Positions 1 to 8,322 of a stretch of 64,000 nt of DNA are shown in pieces; position 1 is the stretch's first letter; each line of letters starts with the position of its first letter. The notes under the pieces were generated by a model. It had not been told where the DNA came from. It did no database searches and saw nothing but the letters and a program-made list of their open reading frames with translations. Both the position numbers and the translations under genes were made by a program. Where the stretch lies: positions 1,426,001 through 1,490,000 of the forward strand of contig NZ_CP070490.1 in NCBI RefSeq assembly GCF_016925635.1, in the 5' to 3' direction. The DNA is from Lysinibacillus fusiformis. Its GTDB lineage: Bacteria > Bacillota > Bacilli > Bacillales_A > Planococcaceae.

Positions 1-371
1 TATGCTGTCAAATGACGTACCCCAGGAATAAAATAGCCAATTAATAATAAGGTAGGTCCAATTTTTGTAAACATCTTTTTCGTAAAATCAATTTTTTGCT
101 CTGTAATATGAATTTTAGGGCCATATTTCTGCAATAACGGTAAGCCAAAACGATAACCGATATAGTAGCTTAAAGTAATGCCTCCAACTGCACCAATCAG
201 TGCACTGACTAAGGCAGGAATGTGTTCAAGACTTTCTCGGTAAACACTATAGCCTACATAAGTTAAAAAGACCTCATCAGGAAGTGGCAACCCAACAATG
301 CCTCCAATTAGAATCACGATAATCCCAAAGTATCCGTAATGTTCAATTAGAGACTGCACGTGTTGTGCCAT
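1..371 (-). CDS. DedA family membrane protein (C-terminus cut by window edge)
   Basis: The minus-strand frame opens with ATG at 371 after an AGGTGGG ribosome binding site and runs off the left edge, so about 123 residues are visible. It starts MAQHVQSLIEHYGYFGI, followed by a hydrophobic stretch with GLPLPDE, and later has the FIPGVRH motif typical of DedA/SNARE-associated proteins. DedA proteins are multi-pass inner-membrane proteins linked to membrane homeostasis and lipid carrier flipping; the exact substrate of this one cannot be told. The HAD gene to the right is on the same strand and ends 71 bases before this start. Family confident, function not. Confidence 0.85.
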   Translation of the reverse strand, partial: MAQHVQSLIEHYGYFGIIVILIGGIVGLPLPDEVFLTYVGYSVYRESLEHIPALVSALIGAVGGITLSYYIGYRFGLPLLQKYGPKIHITEQKIDFTKKMFTKIGPTLLLIGYFIPGVRHLTA

Positions 372-442
372 AAATCATCCCACCTAAAATTTATTAAAAT
401 CGACCTGCTATATAAGTTTCATGACAGTCTAACCTCAGCACT

Positions 443-1216
443 CTAAATGACTTGAAGTTGACGTAAAGCAAAATTGACACCGCCATCAGTAGATTTCTTT
501 GTAACAAAATTGGCAGCACTTTTTAGAGCTGTGCTACCATTTCCCATGGCAATCCCTAACCCTACATACTCTAACATGTCAATATCATTATCCCCATCGC
601 CAAAGGCAATGGCATTCTCAGGGCTAATATTAAAATAATCCAGTACCGCTTTAATAGCTAATGACTTCGAAACATCCTGCTGTAATACATTCACAATATA
701 AGGATGCCATCGCTGCAAAAATATATTCGAAAATTGGCTAGCATATCTTTTTTCAGCCAGCTCATCTGCATACAGACACATGAGAAAAACCTCTTCATCT
801 ACAATTGTTTCATTTACAAGTGGAAAATCCCGTAAAGATAAAGTTTCTTGCATCGCTCTTAAAGCTACTGGACTTTGTATGCTATTCATGGACAGTTGCT
901 CTGTAAAAAATGTTAGGCTATGCTGTTGTTCCTGCGCAAAAGCCTGTACATTTTGGACAATATCTTTAGCAATGGGTGTTTTATGTATGACAAGATCCTT
1001 ATGTTTCACATAGGCTCCATTTGCTGTAATAAAGGTTTCAATCCCCAGCTCTTGTAACTCAGAGCACATGGATAAGGGTCTTCCGGTAGCCGCTACAAGA
1101 TGGATTCCCTTGTCTTGCAATAGCTGAATAGCCTGTTTTGTACTTTCTTCCACACAGCCATCCTCGTAATTAATTAATGTGCCGTCTACATCAAAAAACA
1201 CGATGTTATATTTCAT
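443..1216 (-). CDS. Cof-type HAD hydrolase (sugar phosphatase family)
   Basis: A 257-residue haloacid-dehalogenase phosphatase of the Cof/YkrA type. The nucleophile motif DVDGT lies at residues 9-13, ATGRP carries motif II, and GDGDNDIDML near residue 205 gives the Mg-binding motif IV, followed by GIAMGNG. All catalytic motifs are intact and the length is normal for subclass IIB. Such enzymes dephosphorylate small cytosolic substrates (sugar phosphates, flavin or pyridoxal phosphates) with broad specificity, so the substrate is unknown. The ATG at 1216 follows a GGGGGACTC ribosome binding site. DedA lies downstream on the same strand and may be co-transcribed, since no terminator is seen between them. 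Confidence 0.9.
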   Translation of the reverse strand: MKYNIVFFDVDGTLINYEDGCVEESTKQAIQLLQDKGIHLVAATGRPLSMCSELQELGIETFITANGAYVKHKDLVIHKTPIAKDIVQNVQAFAQEQQHSLTFFTEQLSMNSIQSPVALRAMQETLSLRDFPLVNETIVDEEVFLMCLYADELAEKRYASQFSNIFLQRWHPYIVNVLQQDVSKSLAIKAVLDYFNISPENAIAFGDGDNDIDMLEYVGLGIAMGNGSTALKSAANFVTKKSTDGGVNFALRQLQVI

Positions 1217-1552
1217 TTTGAGTCCCCCTACATAAATAGTAATTTAGAACCACAAGAATCAAGTTTATTATTTCTTTTCCATGAAATATGTGAAAGTATT
1301 TTGACAAACTTTCAGCAAACTATATAACTTCCATTCGCAACACCGATAAAAACTATTACAAGCGTATTTATAATAATATTTAACTAATAAATCCATGAAT
1401 ATTTTTATTTTAATAATTCTAAAGGAGTATACCAAAGAACTCAAAATTGTTAAAATAAAAGATAATCACTTAAATACATTGAACGATAAATTCTTACGTA
1501 TAAATAGAACAAAAGAAATAAAATTCTAGAGCACGCAAAGGAGTTGATTCTT
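1217..1552. other. AT-rich intergenic region between divergent genes
   Basis: No convincing gene is seen here. It separates the minus-strand HAD gene from the plus-strand DUF2225 gene and holds one good sigma-A-like promoter near 1301-1328. That would give the DUF2225 mRNA an AT-rich untranslated leader of roughly 220 bases, with no obvious riboswitch fold by eye. A GGAG-like sequence near 1422 has no well-placed start codon after it. Confidence 0.5.
1301..1328 (+). promoter_or_regulatory. Putative sigma-A promoter for the DUF2225 gene
   Basis: TTGACA at 1301-1306, a 16-base spacer, and TATAAC at 1323-1328. It points towards the DUF2225 gene 225 bases downstream. Called from motif match only. 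Confidence 0.5.
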
Positions 1553-2236
1553 ATGGCATTTAACATTTACTACTATGAAAGTAGTGTAGATTGTAAATTT
1601 TGCAAAAAGCAGTTTACAACATATAAAGTTCGCCCTAATCGATATAAAATTATCGAAGAACAAACGGATTTCATGCCTGTTTATGATGGCCTAAACCCTT
1701 TGCTGTATGAAGTTGCCGTGTGTCCACATTGTGGCTATGCCTATCATAAATCTATGACACGGACATATGGACCTTTCATGCTACTCATTGATGAACTATA
1801 CATTAAAGAGCTCCAGAAACCTATGGATATCTGTCAGGAACGTACAATTGATGATGCCATTATCAGTTTTAAGCTCGCCTATTTAGTATCCCGTGCATCA
1901 ATGGAGGAAGCTCTTTTAATGGCGAATTTCGCTCTAAAAATTGCTTGGCTCTATCGATTAAAAAATGACGAAGAATCCGAAAAGCGCTACCTTTTTGCAG
2001 CTAGAGACTTTTATAGTAAATCCTTTGCCTCCAATCAAGAAGGTGGAGAGAGAATTCAGTTTTTACATGCTGAATTAAGCCTACGACTAGGTGACATTCC
2101 TGAAGCCAAAAAAGGATTTTCTCGCTTAATCGCTGATCGAAATGTTTCGGCGAAATATCGCAAGCTTGCACGTAATCGTTGGGAAAATTATAAATATGAT
2201 GAACAACCTATAACAATTAATGAAATCATTAATTAA
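1553..2236 (+). CDS. DUF2225 family zinc-binding protein
   Basis: A 227-residue cytoplasmic protein of the DUF2225 family. Two CxxC pairs form a likely zinc ribbon: CKFC near residues 14-17 and CPHC near 62-65. The rest looks helical and TPR-like, with a segment of repeated A/L-rich helices after residue 100. The family is common in spore-forming Firmicutes and its role is unknown. I chose ATG 1553 over the in-frame TTG 1544 because AAGGAG (1538-1543) lies 9 bases before the ATG but directly touches the TTG. The next small zinc-finger gene follows after 22 bases and is probably co-transcribed. Confidence 0.8.
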   Translation: MAFNIYYYESSVDCKFCKKQFTTYKVRPNRYKIIEEQTDFMPVYDGLNPLLYEVAVCPHCGYAYHKSMTRTYGPFMLLIDELYIKELQKPMDICQERTIDDAIISFKLAYLVSRASMEEALLMANFALKIAWLYRLKNDEESEKRYLFAARDFYSKSFASNQEGGERIQFLHAELSLRLGDIPEAKKGFSRLIADRNVSAKYRKLARNRWENYKYDEQPITINEIIN

Positions 2237-2258
2237 TGGGACGAGGAGATGATTAGTT

Positions 2259-2612
2259 ATGTTGCTATTTCAAAAGAAAATAGATGTGAGAGAAGAAGAT
2301 ATATTTTCAGAGTTACATCATTTTTTATTAAGAAAAAATAATCGCTACTTAACAAACGATGAAGTTGTCGCTTTAACAGGCGTATCATCCGAATTGCTTT
2401 ACAAATGGGTAAAAGCAGGGAAATTAAAGAACTCCATTTTCCCTAATCTAGGAGCCCCTTGCGAACGATGTGGGCAGATTACACAAGCTAAAATTTGCGT
2501 AAGTTGCTCTTCCTCCATTGTTGGTACATTAAAACAAGAAGAAAAGGATCGTGCGTGGTTTAACCAAATTCAACGTAACCATGTAAGGGCAAGTACGTAT
2601 CACTATAAATAG
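2259..2612 (+). CDS. Small HTH/zinc-ribbon protein, function unknown
   Basis: A 117-residue protein with two visible parts. Residues about 30-60 (TNDEVVALTGVSSELLYKWVKAGKL) look like a MerR/excisionase-type helix-turn-helix, and the second half carries CERCGQ and CVSC, two CxxC pairs suggesting a zinc ribbon. This layout recalls the small YvyF-like flagellar-region regulators of Bacillus, but I cannot claim orthology. It sits 22 bases after the DUF2225 gene with its own GAGGAG ribosome binding site and is followed by a terminator, so the two zinc proteins form a two-gene unit. They may act together; that is inference. Confidence 0.6.
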   Translation: MLLFQKKIDVREEDIFSELHHFLLRKNNRYLTNDEVVALTGVSSELLYKWVKAGKLKNSIFPNLGAPCERCGQITQAKICVSCSSSIVGTLKQEEKDRAWFNQIQRNHVRASTYHYK

Positions 2613-2619
2613 CATTCCT

Positions 2620-2652
2620 ACATCTCCATCAATTGGAGGTGTTTTTCTTTTT
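2620..2652 (+). terminator. Rho-independent terminator after the zinc-finger gene
   Basis: ACATCTCC (2620-2627) pairs with GGAGGTGT (2635-2642), one G-U wobble, and a T-rich tail follows. Confidence 0.75.
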
Positions 2653-2751
2653 ATATAAGGAAATTTAAACTAAATTTAAACAAATATTCCCTTTACTTTA
2701 AACTTCGCTCCCTATAATTAGTATTACTATAAAGAAAAGGGCTGATAATGA

Positions 2752-4167
2752 ATGAAGAAAGCTAGGAAGCATAAGGCTTTATTAAGTTTTGTACTGGCAA
2801 GTTTATTGACATTGAACGGAGTTGCTAGTGTCTCTGCCGCTGTTCCTACAACTGAGCAGGTTAATATTGAAAACGATTCTACAGTCAAACAAGCTAGGAC
2901 TTCTAATGAAACATTACTTGATTGGAAAAAATGGGCGAATGATCATGCATACAGCTTGTCATCCATCCAGCCTGAAATGTTTAATGGACAAAAAATTCCC
3001 GCTAACAAATTTGAGGATTTAGAGATGTTAAAGCCCTTATTACACGATAAACGTATTGTCTTTTTAGGGGAAAGCTCGCATGGTGTGGCACAATTCAATC
3101 TCGCGAAAACACGTTTAATACAATTTTTACATCAGGAAATGGGCTATAATGTCCTTGCCTTTGAAAGTGGTATGGGCAATGTGATGAACGCTCAAGGACA
3201 AATTGACAAGCAAGCAGCTCTACAGACAATGAAAGATGCCATTTTCGGGGTTTGGTGGACAAAAGAAACTTTGCCTCTGTTTGACTATGCAAAATCAACT
3301 CAAGCAACAGAGCAACCTCTTGTACTTACTGGCTTTGATATTCAACAGCAAGGGCCATTTACGAACGGAGATTGGCTCCAAAACCCTAAGCTAGCTCAGC
3401 AATTCAGTGAAGCGGAGAAGCAACTTGCCGAATGGAGCTCAGGAAAAGATTTGAAAGGCTATCAGAAAGTAAAAGCTACTATAATGGATGTGTATAAACA
3501 GGTAAAATCACAAATTGAAACGAAAGAAAAAGAGTTACAGACAGCTTATCCAAATGAGCCTCATATTGTAAAATTGATGGATCGCACGCTAACAGATCGT
3601 ATTCGGCTAGCGGACGAATATATAGAGTTAACGATTCAGTCCAACATCGACATTGAACAAAATATTATAGCATCCTTTTTACAAACTATGGAATGGCGAG
3701 ATCAAGCGATGATGGAGAACTTACTTTGGTTAGCTGAAGAAGTTTACCCAACAGAAAAGTTTATTGTCTGGGCACATAACGATCATATTCGTAAGGCACA
3801 ATCGGATGTAATGGGATCCCCTTACCCAGTTAAATTAATGGGAGAACGTTTACCTGATATGTATAAGAAATATAGCTATGTATTAGGTCTATACATGACA
3901 AGTGGAGAGACAGCAAATAATATGGGAGAACCTATGCCTGTTTTACCTCCTGTCAAAGGATCTATTGAGGATATTCTGTCTACAACAAATAAACCTTACA
4001 CATTCATTGATTTGCGCAACCGTCAAAATGAGCGAGGCAACTCATGGATGTTTGAGCCTCGTTTAGCCTATAGTTGGGGTGTCATGCAAGAAAGCTTTGT
4101 TCCGCGCGACCAATACGATGGCATACTTTTAATAGATAAGGTCAATAAACCAACCTATATCAAATAA
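2752..4167 (+). CDS. Secreted erythromycin-esterase-like protein
   Basis: A 471-residue protein with a signal peptide (basic KKARKHK, hydrophobic core, VSAA near residue 30) and one erythromycin-esterase domain. The conserved LGESSHG lies at 105-111, FESG at 137-140 and WAHNDH at 340-345, so the Glu and His residues that cluster in the Ere active site are present. Known Ere enzymes hydrolyse the macrolide lactone in the cytoplasm. Many chromosomal homologues in Bacillaceae are exported and of unproven substrate, so resistance should not be assumed. ATG 2752 follows AAAGG, and a TATAAT-like box is at 2713-2718. A strong hairpin follows the gene and repeat copy 1 begins just after it. Confidence 0.85.
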   Translation: MKKARKHKALLSFVLASLLTLNGVASVSAAVPTTEQVNIENDSTVKQARTSNETLLDWKKWANDHAYSLSSIQPEMFNGQKIPANKFEDLEMLKPLLHDKRIVFLGESSHGVAQFNLAKTRLIQFLHQEMGYNVLAFESGMGNVMNAQGQIDKQAALQTMKDAIFGVWWTKETLPLFDYAKSTQATEQPLVLTGFDIQQQGPFTNGDWLQNPKLAQQFSEAEKQLAEWSSGKDLKGYQKVKATIMDVYKQVKSQIETKEKELQTAYPNEPHIVKLMDRTLTDRIRLADEYIELTIQSNIDIEQNIIASFLQTMEWRDQAMMENLLWLAEEVYPTEKFIVWAHNDHIRKAQSDVMGSPYPVKLMGERLPDMYKKYSYVLGLYMTSGETANNMGEPMPVLPPVKGSIEDILSTTNKPYTFIDLRNRQNERGNSWMFEPRLAYSWGVMQESFVPRDQYDGILLIDKVNKPTYIK

Positions 4168-4180
4168 CCTCTCTTACTAA

Positions 4181-4214
4181 ACAAGAGCAAACTAGAGATC
4201 TAGTTTGCTCTTGT
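4181..4214 (+). terminator. Hairpin terminator after the Ere-like gene, adjoining repeat copy 1
   Basis: ACAAGAGCAAACTA pairs with TAGTTTGCTCTTGT around a short GAGATC-type loop, giving 14 bp. The expected T tract is absent: instead CATGC leads directly into the repeat element at 4220, as if the element had replaced the tail. Confidence 0.7.
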
Positions 4215-4219
4215 CATGC

Positions 4220-4744
4220 TGTTGAAAAAAGATGATGTCAACGGCAGAAAAAGCAACTTTACAAGGTGAGAGGTTGATTTCCGTTCCGCCAGCGTCCTTT
4301 CCAGGGGGCGTCCGAGGAGCCGCTTCACTCACTTCCGTTCGCTCCAGGGTCTCCTCTGTGACGCTAAATCCCCTAGGAGTGACGCTGGCTCCACTCCAAT
4401 CAACCATTCTGCAAAGTGTCTTTACTTTTTTTCATAGTAGCATAGCGATCAAATCGCCCATTAACTGTATTCTTAGAGGGGATGAGCTCTTATTTTCAAT
4501 GTGGAGAAGTGAAGCGTGACAAAACCTCTTCATAAAGAGTAGTGAACACCTTCACTTTATTTGAACACCTTTGCTAAAAAGTCAGTGGGTTGGAGTGGAA
4601 GGCTACTTGACTCCCGTGGGATAGCGAGACAGGCGAAGCCCTGCACGGAGCGGAGCGAAGGAAGCGATTCGGCGCTCGCCCACAGGAAAGCAAGTAGCCT
4701 GCAACGGAAATCCATTTCTACCTTTCAATTGACTGTTTTGTTTT
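4220..4744. repeat. Dispersed terminator-associated repeat, copy 1
   Basis: A non-coding element of about 525 bp that closely matches copies 2 and 4. The left end is TGTTGAAAAA at 4220. The right end stops at GTTTTGTTTT, lacking the final TCAACA. The left half folds on itself (GGTTGATT against AATCAACC, CCAGCGTC against GACGCTGG). The right half does too (GGCTACTTG near 4600 against CAAGTAGCC near 4691). Short frames inside have no good ribosome binding sites and are not conserved between copies. It lies between convergent genes. Similar GC-rich palindromic repeats are, from memory, common in Bacillaceae; the name of the family was not identified. Confidence 0.85.
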
Positions 4745-5918
4745 AAGTACCCATCGATATAGAATCCCATTCTTCGCCTTGATACCCTATCATCCAAAAT
4801 AAACCTCTACGTCTTTCCATCACAACACTTTCATTTAATGCTAAAGGAGTTGCTTGTCCATTGATGCGACTATCTACACAAGCCCAATGTAATCTGTAAA
4901 TTTTATCCGCCTCATCTACTATTTCTTCCTTACTACGCAGTACCGTTTGATTATAAAATTGTTCAAATGTTTCGCAACGAGAAACAACCTGAATCGCATA
5001 TTCACAATCACATACATCGTCAGGGAAAATTAGCTCTTCCACAAGTCCCAATGCCCAAATAAGTGTCCAATAGGCTTCATATTGCCATGATATATTGACA
5101 GCTTCTTGAGCACCAGGATGCTGAGCCTCAAGAAAGAATTTTTCATGCTCCGTTAAAAATTCATGCACCTCATATGTGTGTAGCATATTGGTAAAGAACT
5201 CTCTAGACTCCTCAATATCACCCTTCTGTGCTACATCACAAGCGAATTGAATAACAATCAACAGGGCAACCGCTCTTCTTGCAATATCCTCTTGGCTTTT
5301 AAATTGAAGATTTTCTACTGGTGGTAGCTGAGGAAGCGATGCCGCATAAGGTATGTTCTTCTCTTTTAAAAAGGCTATCGTTCTAATTTTTCGTGCCTCT
5401 CCCTGTGCTGATGTGACCTCTTGTGCATGTATCTTTCTTGTACAAGCATGTGGTTGAAAATCAGATGGACCCGATTCTCCATTAGGATAAACAATAACCA
5501 TACCGTTCTGATCCAGCAAAGTACCATCTGATAGGAAACCAATACCTCCTATACTTGCTAATAATTTTATGAATAGCTGCATATGGCCGTCTGTCATCTC
5601 TTTGTCCATTTCAATTGCAATGACTGTATTAAGCACCGATATTTGAATCATTACACGTTCTTTTAGCTGTTCATCTTTAAATGGAATAGTATCATACAAG
5701 CCCATCATCCCAGGTATATTTTTTGCAAAATAATCCGGGTTCGTATCTTCAGCTAAAATGTTTATGGAACATCTATATTTATTAAATAAACTTCTTGATT
5801 TTAATAAATAGTCGTTATCGTTTTTTTCAATAGTAAAGCTTTTTGCTAATATATCAGATAGTTTATCCTTTATATCATCTGTATCATTTTTGGAAGCAAA
5901 TATCGTAAAATGGTTCAA
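4743..5918 (-). CDS. DUF4272 domain protein
   Basis: A 391-residue protein whose second half matches DUF4272: ARKIRTIAFLKEKNIPYAASLP, then a helical WALGL segment, and near the end DEADKIYRLHWACVD and the ERRRGLFWMIGY motif. The N-terminal half has no domain I recognise. The start is TTG at 5918, with GGAG of AGGGGAGAG six bases before it and inside the end of the SMI1 gene, so translation is probably coupled (one-base gap between the genes). DUF4272 proteins are often found beside SMI1/KNR4 genes in toxin-immunity neighbourhoods. Its TAA stop is formed exactly at the junction with repeat copy 1, so the original C-terminus may have been changed. Confidence 0.8.
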   Translation of the reverse strand: MNHFTIFASKNDTDDIKDKLSDILAKSFTIEKNDNDYLLKSRSLFNKYRCSINILAEDTNPDYFAKNIPGMMGLYDTIPFKDEQLKERVMIQISVLNTVIAIEMDKEMTDGHMQLFIKLLASIGGIGFLSDGTLLDQNGMVIVYPNGESGPSDFQPHACTRKIHAQEVTSAQGEARKIRTIAFLKEKNIPYAASLPQLPPVENLQFKSQEDIARRAVALLIVIQFACDVAQKGDIEESREFFTNMLHTYEVHEFLTEHEKFFLEAQHPGAQEAVNISWQYEAYWTLIWALGLVEELIFPDDVCDCEYAIQVVSRCETFEQFYNQTVLRSKEEIVDEADKIYRLHWACVDSRINGQATPLALNESVVMERRRGLFWMIGYQGEEWDSISMGT

Positions 5919-5919
5919 T

Positions 5920-7221
5920 CTACTCTCCCCTTTGTAGCATATAGTATTTTATTATCCAATTTTCCAAACAATTAAGCGCTTGGCTAAACAGCTGTTTGTT
6001 TTTCCGTAGCACCTCATGTTCAACCCAATACGCCAGCAAAGGTCGCCATTTTTCTTCATCTATCATGGTTGTTGGCGTGATTCCCCGCTGTATCATCTGA
6101 CAAATGGCTCGGATGGATGTTAGCCTTTCTACTTCACTCCCATTTAACCATTCGTATAATGTCTCTGCACTTGGCTGTGACTCTGCTAGAAGTGAATCCC
6201 AGCCATCAATCGGAAACGTGACATAGCACTTCATCCATTCTATGATGTTTGGATGATGGAAATGGCGTAATCTATGTAAGGCTGTATAGGCATCAATTCT
6301 ATCTTTTTTGATATCCTGTAGGATGTATGATTGACCTTCATCAACTGGCAAACAATGTGCTGTTACATAATCACGCAGCGAATCTGGCATGTCACTCTGT
6401 ACTTGCCAAAGTTCTCTCACCCAATTTTCGGCCTCACTCGGACATACCCTGACTAACACTTCGCTCCATGCTTTTTGATCTGAGAGAGATAGAGCTTGCT
6501 CTACTTTATGTTGAAGCACCTGAAACACCTGCACTCCATCAAAATGCAAAAATGCTTCCTGCACGCTTGTTTTTTTCGCGCCATGCATGGAAACATAATG
6601 AAGCAAAGATTCTAAGCTAGATTGTGCCTGCTGTAAATTAGAGCTTAAAAATTGTTCTAGCCATGTTAGCCATATTTGTGAGCTAGCCAACTCAACATCC
6701 AATCCATTCACACTACAAAATTGACGATGCTGGCCGCAGTCTACTCCGATACAGCCTAAAGCTGTCATATTCTCAACGTACGAATGAAAGCTGACAGCAA
6801 GCAGATCAAACTCATCTTCTTCATGACTCCAATACCAAAAGGTTTCGTCGTCAAGCTTAAGGAGAAGGGCATCTCCGTTACCTGCCGTAAAACATTGTAA
6901 ATATTGCTGTTCATCTGATTCATCATCCCCTCCAAAGTAGGGGAAATCTAAGTCGTTTAAGCTCCAGCCAAACTCCCCATAAGGCGTATCAAGCAATTCA
7001 ATAGGAAGTATCGCCTCATCAGGTAATGACCAATAAATACTTACTTGCTTTGAGCAATTTTGCAATAGTTGACGAAATCCATTAGGGATTTGTATACCAA
7101 GTCTTTCCTCTACCTGCTGTAACTCTTGCTCGGTTGCAACTGGTCGTAATTCAATCGGATGTACATAAGCTTCTTGTTGCTTCAATCGCTCTACTAAATG
7201 ATGCCAACGCTCAACCCACAT
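5920..7221 (-). CDS. SMI1/KNR4 family protein
   Basis: A 433-residue protein with an N-terminal SMI1/KNR4 domain (about residues 20-160). Visible family marks are EQELQQVEERLGIQIPNGF, the acidic FGGDDESDE stretch, and FTAGNGDALLLKLDDETFWYW. The remaining 270 residues are helical and unassigned. In bacteria this superfamily commonly supplies immunity proteins for polymorphic toxins, but no toxin gene is beside it here. It is the first gene of a two-gene unit with the DUF4272 gene downstream. ATG 7221 lies after a GGAGG-type site, and about 180 bases of non-coding DNA precede it. Confidence 0.8.
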   Translation of the reverse strand: MWVERWHHLVERLKQQEAYVHPIELRPVATEQELQQVEERLGIQIPNGFRQLLQNCSKQVSIYWSLPDEAILPIELLDTPYGEFGWSLNDLDFPYFGGDDESDEQQYLQCFTAGNGDALLLKLDDETFWYWSHEEDEFDLLAVSFHSYVENMTALGCIGVDCGQHRQFCSVNGLDVELASSQIWLTWLEQFLSSNLQQAQSSLESLLHYVSMHGAKKTSVQEAFLHFDGVQVFQVLQHKVEQALSLSDQKAWSEVLVRVCPSEAENWVRELWQVQSDMPDSLRDYVTAHCLPVDEGQSYILQDIKKDRIDAYTALHRLRHFHHPNIIEWMKCYVTFPIDGWDSLLAESQPSAETLYEWLNGSEVERLTSIRAICQMIQRGITPTTMIDEEKWRPLLAYWVEHEVLRKNKQLFSQALNCLENWIIKYYMLQRGE

Positions 7222-7405
7222 TGTCTCTAACCTCCATATAAGGCTCGTGTGATGTCATTCTTTTTATTTATCGTCAGGAAATCATTTACTGATTAGGATA
7301 ACTTTAAACAGAACGACAAAATGCTATTATTTTACTGGCATCTAAACCTTCATATATGATAAATTACTCAGCTATATTCATTCTTTTCTATTACGCCATA
7401 ATGAA

Positions 7406-8236
7406 TTATTTTACTTTCTTTACTTCCATCATAATTTTGGTTACATACTCGTCCTCTCGATTTTTCATTACGGCATCATAAATGTATTCCTCGTATACAT
7501 ATTGGCCTAGCTCATAACCCTTTTCATGCATGAGATTAAATAACCGTGTGTAGGTCTCACCAAGTTTTGAAGAGGAGCCAACATGATAACCAATCACAAA
7601 TTCACCCTCTATCGCCTTAAAATAAGGATGTCCTTCTCTTGGATGAGGCTGCTCAATATATAAATAACTATAGTTATCGTAATTTCCAGCTAACACTTGC
7701 TCTCTTCTTGTTATCCCTCCAATGGGATACCCCGTATCTAATTGAGAGCGATCCAATTCCTCAATAAAGTCAGATACAGCCTTCACAAACTGCTCTTCTG
7801 TAGAATTCTCGATATTTTTACTCAAATATAATGTATCTTCAGGAAAGTACTCAATCGTAATGTCCTTAAAATTTAGATGCAGTGCTTCCTCTGTCGTTTT
7901 GATTTTGACATCAATAATATTCTCAATCATTTCTAGTTCTCTACGTTTCTTCGCAACATGCTCTTTTTGTTGATGCATCAATTCTAAAAAATTTTCAGGT
8001 GATTTCTCTGCCATATACTGCTGAATATCCTTTAAAGACATCCCCACTGCCTTTAATAATTCAATAACACCGAAAAAATCATATTGAGCAAGTGAATAAT
8101 ACCTATAATCCTTACTATCCTTCATGATGGGAGATAATAAACCAATTTGATCATAATAAATAAGTGTCTGTTTATTTACCTTACATAATTTAGAAAATTC
8201 CCCAGTTGTAAAATATTTTACATTTTTATTAATCAT
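7406..8236 (-). CDS. MerR-family drug-responsive regulator (BmrR/BltR-like)
   Basis: A 276-residue activator. Residues 9-78 form the MerR winged helix (TTGEFSKLCKVNKQTLIYYDQIGLL, then YRYYS). About 80-125 is the dimerising coiled coil, and 128-276 is a GyrI-like multidrug-binding domain. In BmrR and BltR, drug binding to this domain twists promoter DNA and turns on a neighbouring pump. The gene faces the bltD-like/MATE pair across 86 bases that hold a textbook MerR promoter. Together these strongly suggest it controls that operon and probably itself. Compared with B. subtilis, its pump partner is of a different family. Confidence 0.85.
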   Translation of the reverse strand: MINKNVKYFTTGEFSKLCKVNKQTLIYYDQIGLLSPIMKDSKDYRYYSLAQYDFFGVIELLKAVGMSLKDIQQYMAEKSPENFLELMHQQKEHVAKKRRELEMIENIIDVKIKTTEEALHLNFKDITIEYFPEDTLYLSKNIENSTEEQFVKAVSDFIEELDRSQLDTGYPIGGITRREQVLAGNYDNYSYLYIEQPHPREGHPYFKAIEGEFVIGYHVGSSSKLGETYTRLFNLMHEKGYELGQYVYEEYIYDAVMKNREDEYVTKIMMEVKKVK

Positions 8237-8253
8237 TTTTTGAGTTTCCTCCC

Positions 8254-8284
8254 TTGACTATATAGTTACTATATACTTTAGATT
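8254..8284 (+). promoter_or_regulatory. MerR-type promoter with 19-bp spacer and dyad
   Basis: TTGACT (8254-8259) and TAGATT (8279-8284) are separated by 19 bases, the overlong spacing diagnostic of MerR-activated promoters. The spacer holds a perfect dyad, TATATAGT-T-ACTATATA, at 8259-8275. It points to the acetyltransferase gene at 8323. Confidence 0.8.
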
Positions 8285-8322
8285 GTACCTATTCAAAATA
8301 AAAATAGAAAGGTTTTGACATT

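Noticed and set aside
2752-4167. Macrolide resistance gene call for the Ere-like protein
   Set aside because: Signal peptide and chromosomal setting argue against assuming resistance; only the family is supported.
4220-4744. Repeat as a group II (class C) intron because of its place after terminators
   Set aside because: No GTGCG-type 5' end, no typical 3' boundary, no domain V hairpin seen by eye and no reverse transcriptase.
4192-4797. Several overlapping frames inside repeat copy 1 (and their counterparts in copies 2 and 4)
   Set aside because: They have no good ribosome binding sites, read through palindromes on both strands and are not kept in frame between copies.
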